From Helicostylum pulchrum (taxonomy: Eukaryota > Mucoromycota > Mucoromycetes > Mucorales > Mucoraceae): DNA of 64,000 nucleotides. Both the position numbers and the translations under genes were made by a program. Below, one piece after another: positions 58,323-64,000 of this stretch (position 1 is the first letter of the stretch; every line of letters begins with the position of its first letter). The stretch is from positions 186,001 through 250,000 of the forward strand of contig JAIXMO010000041.1 of NCBI GenBank assembly GCA_025677825.1. The letters run 5' to 3'. A model generated the notes under the pieces. That model did not search any database and was not told the DNA's origin. It was given only the letters and a program-made list of their open reading frames with translations.

Positions 58323-58658
58323 ATATATATAGTAATAAAATTTAAGTTTAGTTTTTTTTTTTGGTTTAGGAGAGTTTTATTGTGGTTCGGTTTAAATGTG
58401 TAGTAATTTAAGCCAAATTATAAACTTATTGATTGCATTTCGCTGTATATAGTAAATTTGTATTATTATTTTACATGTATATTTATATTTATCGTGGCTT
58501 CATTTAATGCTATTTTTGCAATATGGTTTATTTAAAATGCATCATTTCCCTCCTCTACTTTGATATGTACATGTTATAATTAACTAATTTGAGTCGGTTT
58601 TTTTTTGCGTAAATCAAGGATAGTTACGAGTGTTTATAAAAATTCATTCGGATATAAT

Positions 58659-60504
58659 TCATGTAATTATGCTAGTTATATTTTTTTTTCTCTCTCGAGC
58701 CAAGATCTCTTCTACTTCCTCGCGAACTCCGTACTTGTTATTGCGTTGATTGATAAACCAAGCTACAATGCTTTCATCCGAGTCCAAGTTGTTTCCTTGC
58801 TTTGCTCGTTTTACTTCTCCCTCGGTTGGTAAACCAAATCTACGACCTTGGGTAGTAAAGTAGCGGTCTTCATTATTACTAGTGAGCTTCAGTGTTTCTT
58901 TCGCCTCTGTATTAAAGTATCTTCCTAAGATATCCTTTTCAAAATTAACAGCATAACAATCTTTACGAGACCATCGCAGTTCTTTCCCTTTATGAATTGT
59001 TGATAAAATACCATTTCGAAAGTCATCCTCAAACTATATTTAACTATTATTATTTTACGTGTAGGTAGTTATGTTAAATATTATTTACATACTGGTACTA
59101 TCTGCCATGGCTTAAACTCCATTCGGATACATTGCTCCAGTGATAAACTAGATCCTCTCCGAATATTTTCTAAAGTGAGAGCTACGGAAATAGGAGAGCC
59201 TTGACTTATCTGGTCGATCGTTTCTAAAGAGAACTTGGACCCTTCTTTTTTCAATGCTTCAAGTATTTTTGCAACAGTATTAAATTGGAAACATCTAAAA
59301 TATCGCAGGATATAAATTATTAAATAATGTTATTTTTTTTAAAAAATATATTGTCTTTTACCTATTAATAATATCTCTTCTTTCGCCGAATAAAGTGTAG
59401 CTAGTAGCGATATGTCCAGGCTTTACCGCAAACTGTTCAATAGTTCGATTAATAGTTTCTTTACTTGGGCAGTCAAGATTTACTAAACTATTCTTTAACG
59501 CGATCAACTGGTTAGAAGGAACAAAATGAGTTGCTATTCCGGAAAATCTAAATAATAATAAAAAAGTTACTAATTAGCCTATATTATTTATGGTCGAGTC
59601 CCTTATTTATTTATTTACAAGACGTCTTCCGCTGATAGTGGTTTCGAAGTTAAAGCTAGATATTTTCCTATATTTCCATTCAGGCGCGATAAGAAAAAGC
59701 TTGCCCCTGCGTCACAAAAGTGCCCAAATCGAGTTTCTGGAAAAGAAAGTCTGGTATTTTCGGTAGCTATACTGAAATGAGATAAAGCGCTGGAGCAACA
59801 CGTTCCACCAACTAGTAAAATATTTAGTTTATATTTTATATGTTCTATTTTTCTACATACTTGTAATACCATCCATAAATGAGATAACAGGAGTTTTCAT
59901 CGTCCCTATAAAGTAGATCAGATTGTAAGCTATTGGAAGACGATAGTCAAATTCGGATTTTCTAAGAGGATCTGTAACGATTTGGAGGATATCTTATGAT
60001 ATTTCACTTGTTAGTATGATATAAAAATAATGAAACTAAGCTATAATGTACCTCTGATATCAACTCCGGAACCGAAAGCACGCCCTTTTCCCTGTAAATG
60101 AATCATGTTGACATGTCCCGACGACTCAAAGGCCTTTTAAAGTAAGGCATATCTGATTAGTTCTAGTCGTAAAAGATATATAAGTCTACCTCTAAACTGA
60201 TTAGCGTAGCTGTAAACATGTCAAGACTGAAAGCATTGAGCTGCTTAGGACGATTGAAAGTAATCACTCCCGTATTTTTCTCTTCTTTTATTAGTATTTC
60301 AGGTTCCTATAAATAAGATGTAAGTAAATACAAAAATAATTTCACTCTTTTGCTTACTTGAGTCGAACCGCCATTTAAAAAAGATAATTGTGTGTTCTTA
60401 AAATTTTAATGTTAATGACGTTCCTTTTATTTAAAAATATAAGAAAAGTCTATTACCAGCCGGTCTTGTGCGAGCAACAAAGATTTATTAGTAGACTGGG
60501 ACAT
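58659..60504 (-). CDS. HIBCH/enoyl-CoA hydratase family protein, intact copy
   Basis: Crotonase-fold protein of the 3-hydroxyisobutyryl-CoA hydrolase group (valine breakdown in the canonical member). Nine exons: 60457-60504, 60358-60396, 60190-60306, 60052-60133, 59861-59971, 59619-59811, 59362-59547, 59093-59294, 58659-59033; 450 aa. Visible: ITFNRPKQLNAFS, GKGRAFGSGVDIR (oxyanion/CoA region, FCAGGDI in HIBCH), GGTCCSSALSHFSIATENTR, FPETRFGHFCDAGASFFLSR with Glu and Asp at the HIBCH catalytic positions, THFVPSNQL, and SPISVALTLENIRRGSSLSL. The GGG of the family is changed to GGT and there is no clear mitochondrial presequence, so the substrate may differ. An unusual C-terminal extension ends in REEVEEILARER. 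Confidence 0.82.
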
Positions 60505-60673
60505 GGCGAAAGTTTACAATTTTATCGTAGGAATGATAATAAAAAAAAGATATGAATTATATTTTTTTCTAGCCCCGTATTTATATACTAATAATAGCAC
60601 TTCTTGACAGTTGAAGCTGTGAAAGCCGTAAAAAAAATACATCCCTTATCTAGTTACTTCCAAACTTTAAGCG

Positions 60674-60950
60674 TCAAGCTGCATTTAACAGAAATAAATA
60701 GCCGTACAAGTTCCGCTTAGTACAATGCTCATAGTCTTCTATGATCATTCTTTGATGCTGGTCACAGTATATGCCATTATTTAGCATTTCTATGGCTGCG
60801 GTTCCAATTCCGTACTCTTAAAAACATATAAATTTAGTCGAATTGACTGTTTCTAGTCGTACAATTTTACTAATGAGGTTTAAATCAATATGTTCATTAA
60901 AGGTGCTCTCCAACGTTATTCCCAAAGAAACTGTCCTAGTTTGGATGTTA
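60674..60950 (-). pseudogene. Decayed HIBCH-like C-terminal fragment
   Basis: After an AG acceptor, the minus strand reads NIQTRTVSLGITLESTFNEH and onward to IVRLET, which parallels SPISVALTLENIRRG...CIRMEF of the intact copy. A second exon-like frame reads YGIGTAAIEMLNNGIYCDQH and ends at a TGA. No upstream exons of matching quality are attached, and the neighbouring pseudogene stops short on the other side of the MITE. It may be the diverged 3' end of that pseudogene or of another lost copy. Confidence 0.35.
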
Positions 60951-60990
60951 CTAAAAAAAAATATTTCTTACACGTATTTCATGTAAGTTA

Positions 60991-61110
60991 CAGTGCTCAC
61001 GGCACCAATTTTCTGTAATGGGATTCTCAATTTGCGCTTTTCATGTATATTTGCATTATAAAAACTGCAAATTTGTTTGCAGAAAACGCAAATTGGTACC
61101 ATGAGCACTG
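60991..61110. mobile_element. Tc1/mariner-type MITE, 120 bp, with TA duplication
   Basis: Terminal inverted repeats: left end CAGTGCTCACGGCACCAATT, right end (reverse complement) CAGTGCTCATGGTACCAATT, 18 of 20 bases identical. The element is flanked on both sides by TA (60989-60990 and 61111-61112), the target duplication of Tc1/mariner transposons. The interior has no ORF, so it is a non-autonomous miniature element. It sits between HIBCH copy 1 and the truncated copy 2. Confidence 0.8.
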
Positions 61111-61178
61111 TATTCAAAAATTTGAATATTTTTAGCAATTTAGAGTTGCGTAAAATTTTATATTAGAATTAAAATTTT

Positions 61179-62479
61179 GGATATAGGAGAGCCTTGACTT
61201 ATCTGGTCGATCATTTCTAAAGAGAACTTAGACCCTTCTTTTTTCAATACTTCAAGTATTTCTACAGCAGTATCAAATTGGAAGCATCTAAAAAAAGATT
61301 TTAAATTAGTCGCTCTTTTAGAAATACAGTTTCATAACTAAATACCTATTGATTATCTTTCTTTTCTCCCCCTGTAAAGTGTATTTCCTAGGAATATAAC
61401 CAGACCTAATAGCAAACGTTTCGATAGTTTTATTAATAGTATCGAGACTTGGGTGGTGGAGATTAACTAACGCTTCCCTTAAAGTAGATAGCAAGTTGGA
61501 AGGAACAAAATGGGTTGCGATTCCAGAAAACCTAAATAATAAAATGGTATTAAATAACTTTCTGTATTTATAGTTAATATATTTACAAGACATCTTCAGC
61601 TACGAGGGTTTTTGAGGTTAAAGCTAAATATTTTCCAATATTTCCATTCAAACGAGGCAATAAAAAGCTTGCCGAGGCATCACAAAAATTTCTCTGGAAG
61701 AGATATTTTTGTATTTTCAGTAGCTATATTGAAATGAGACAAAGCGCTATTGACACATGTTCCACCCACTTGTAAAATAATTAGCATGTGTATATTTTTT
61801 TTCTCTACATTCCTGCGTACGCGTAAGGCCATCCATAAAGCAAATTAGAGGTGTCTTCGTCGTTCCGATAAAATAAGCCAAATTAAAAACTATTTGACGA
61901 TAATAATTCAATTCAGTTACTTGAAGAGGGTCTGCAATGAGGTTAAAAATATCTTCAAGTATTTTATATTAGCGCTTTAGAAAAATAAGTTAAACTTATA
62001 GTCTTAGTATACCTTTGATATCGACTCCAGAGCCAAAAGCACGTCATCGGCCTTTTAAAAAAACCATCTCGGTATATTTTGATGACTCGAATTCCTTAAA
62101 ATACGAGGAAAAGCATTGATTAATGCTAATAATGAAAGATATAAGCTTAGTAAGTTACCTTTAAATGATATAAGATATCTTCGGGCAAAGTAAGCTTAAA
62201 AGCATTGAGTTGCTTGGGACGATTATATATAATTATGCTTGTATTTTTCTGATTTTGTATTAAAATGTAAGGCTCCTGTTAATAAATTGTAAATAACCAT
62301 ATAACAAGAAATTATTTTTTGCCTTAGTTACTTCAGTCGAATTACTCTTTAAAAAAGATAATTGGGTATTCTAAATAATACGAGAAGGTTAACAACTAAG
62401 TATGCTTTTTTTTGTAAGATAACTTTCTCACCAAACGATCATAAGACAGTAATAGCGACTTCTTGGTAAGTTGAGACAT
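61179..62479 (-). pseudogene. HIBCH/enoyl-CoA hydratase family, copy 2, disabled
   Basis: Same exon layout as copy 1 for the first eight exons (62432-62479, 62332-62370, 62159-62275, 62013-62094, 61821-61931, then about 61585-61780, exon 7 near 61345-61532 and the start of exon 8 up to about 61287), beginning MSQLTKKSLLLSYDRL. Lesions: an in-frame TGA in exon 4 (62044-62046) between FLKGR and RAFGSGVDI; a deletion of about 10 nt in exon 6 directly after the catalytic Glu (SLPE), which shifts the frame and removes the TRFGHF equivalent; and loss of everything after GSPIS in exon 8, where similarity to copy 1 ends abruptly at about 61179. Around that point the exon 8 DNA is nearly identical to copy 1. 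Confidence 0.85.
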
Positions 62480-63297
62480 GCTTGAAATTTATTATCTTAT
62501 TGTCTGGTGAAAAAATGAGATACGCTTAATTTACTTTTCATTTTATTCAGTATTTATACTTCGAAGTGACAATTTCATACGTTGAGTCAGATAAGGATAG
62601 CCTATTCTCTGTGAAACATCTATGTATGCATATGTACTTATGTAAGCGAAATAACCAGCACAAATACATCTTAATAGGGTGCGTAGTTTTAGTCAGAAGT
62701 ATGCCATAGTTAGAAACATTCTAATGACTTTATCTTATTAGAAAGGGAAAAGCATCTGTAAAAAAGATAGTATAAAACTACTTACATCATTGTCAAAGTA
62801 AAAGTCTATCATATAAATTACATCATACAGTGATATAATGTAAATACGCTAAATAGTAGCATATACTGAAAGTGTTTAGTATGGTATAAATACAGCTTTA
62901 GAATAGGATTCTTACAATCCTCGTATCTCTCTTGAATACTCTTAAAAATAATAAAACATTTTATCCAGTCTCACAGTTGACTAAATATATAGGTTACCGA
63001 GAGGTCTTTAAATAGATGAATCGTATGTAACAGAAGCAGATGCAGATGCAGAAGCTAAGTTTTATGCAAGCTTCAATTTAAAAAATTTTCAGATAAAATT
63101 AAATAACAGTAGTATTTGTATAGTTAGTTATTTTATACAAAATAACAATACGAAGAAATTAGTCAGCAAATGACGAGTTTTCATAAGCTCAATACATATG
63201 TATGCAGGGTTTATTTAAATGTTTTTTTTCCTTTTGATATGTATATGCTATACTTAATGAATAATTAAATCCTGAGTCAGTCACTATGTACACGTTT
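62480..63297. other. Intergenic between HIBCH copies 2 and 3
   Basis: No gene or repeat recognised; AT-rich. A GCAGAT/GCAGAA hexamer run occurs near 63035-63055. Confidence 0.45.
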
Positions 63298-64000
63298 CTA
63301 TACTATATTTTTCTCCCGAACCAAGATCTCTTTTACTTCTTCGCGAATTCCGTACTTGTTATTGCGATGATTTATAAACCAAGCGATAACGCTTTCGTCT
63401 GAGTGTAAGTTATTTTCATGCTTCGCTTGTCTTACTTCTTCCTTCGTAGGCAAGCCAAATTTGCGACCTTGAGTAGTGAAGTAGCAATCTTTTTTATCGC
63501 TCGTAACTTTTAGAGCTCTTTCTACATCAGCATCAATATACTTCTCCAAAATATCAGTTTTGAAGTCAACGTTCGCATAACTTAGGCGAGGCCACCGGGG
63601 AGGTTTTTTATGAATTACGGATGAAATACCTTCGTGAATGTCAGGTTCATTCTACATAGAATATTTAATACAGCTGTAGACAAGTAATTGCTTTACATAC
63701 CTTCGATACGTGCCATGATTTATGTTCCCTAAAAAGACATTGGGATAATGGTAGCTTGGATCCTCTACGCATCTGTTCTAACGTAAGTGCTACGGAAACA
63801 GGAGATCCTTTAAAAATTTGTTTAATTGTCTCTAAAGAAAAAATAGATCCCTCTTTACGTAAAGCTTCAATTATTTCGGTAACTGTGTCAAACTGGAAAC
63901 ATCTAATATTACAATTCTAAGGTTAGTAATGTTCTTTAGATGTAGAGACTCTTACCTATCGATAGTCTCTCTTTTTTCTCCGTGTAGAGTATAATTTTTC
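63298..64000 (-). CDS. HIBCH/enoyl-CoA hydratase family, copy 3, cut by window end
   Basis: The 3' half of a third paralogue: part of exon 7 (63956 to beyond 64000), exon 8 (63701-63902, 202 nt as in copy 1) and exon 9 (63298-63651). Readable parts: CFQFDTVTEIIEALRKEGS, FKGSPVSVALTLEQMRRGSK, then in exon 9 IHEGISSVIHKKPPRW and the C-terminal extension FTTQGRKFGLPTKEEVRQAK, NNKYGIREEVKEILV. No lesion is seen in the visible part. The long C-terminal extension is shared with copy 1, so it is a lineage feature and not an artefact. Confidence 0.8.

Larger units (their letters stand above)
60505..61178. other. Spacer between HIBCH copies 1 and 2
   Basis: Holds the MITE (60991-61110) and a decayed exon pair (60674-60950). 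The copy 1 promoter lies at its left end. Confidence 0.5.

Overview
The window is nuclear DNA of a filamentous fungus, most likely Mucoromycota (Mucorales or relatives). The DNA is AT-rich, with genes carrying many short (about 45-80 nt) GT-AG introns. Protein families fit a fungus (MUB1/SamB, Nha1, HsbA, CAS1, GPI13, a CYS3/MetR-type bZIP and a SCON2/SconB-type F-box protein). Most gene models below were built by hand from splice signals plus reading-frame continuity; exon lists are in the entries.

Left part (1-9.7 kb): a tandem array of three short-chain dehydrogenase genes on the minus strand with identical exon lengths. The middle copy is dead (one-base deletion and lost splice donor). 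A sparse intergenic stretch follows, then a small glycosylation-site-rich, tail-hydrophobic protein.

Centre (9.7-33.4 kb): a housekeeping-rich region with LSG1 GTPase, an Snl1-like BAG protein, a PSP1-domain protein, CDT2, threonine aldolase, a decayed coding region, a 48-bp tandem repeat carrying palindromes, an F-box protein, a mitochondrial carrier (MME1-like), CAS1-type acyltransferase, ribosomal protein eL39, a 31-residue zinc-knuckle protein, two small unknowns and RPB5. As printed, RPB5 contains a one-base frameshift.

33.4-53 kb: a gene-poor decayed stretch, then HsbA-like secreted protein, GPI13, and two minus-strand genes only 2.2 kb apart that look like the two halves of the fungal sulfur regulatory circuit (CYS3/MetR-like bZIP and SCON2/SconB-like F-box/WD40). 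Nha1 antiporter, an Erf4/GOLGA7-like membrane protein (with a GC-AG intron) and MUB1 follow.

53-64 kb: TRS85/TRAPPC8, then a second tandem array on the minus strand, of HIBCH/enoyl-CoA hydratase family genes: one intact, one pseudogene truncated next to a Tc1/mariner-type MITE with TA duplication, and one running off the window end.

No operons are expected; genes are independent units, often convergent. No tRNA, rRNA, CRISPR or viral feature was recognised.
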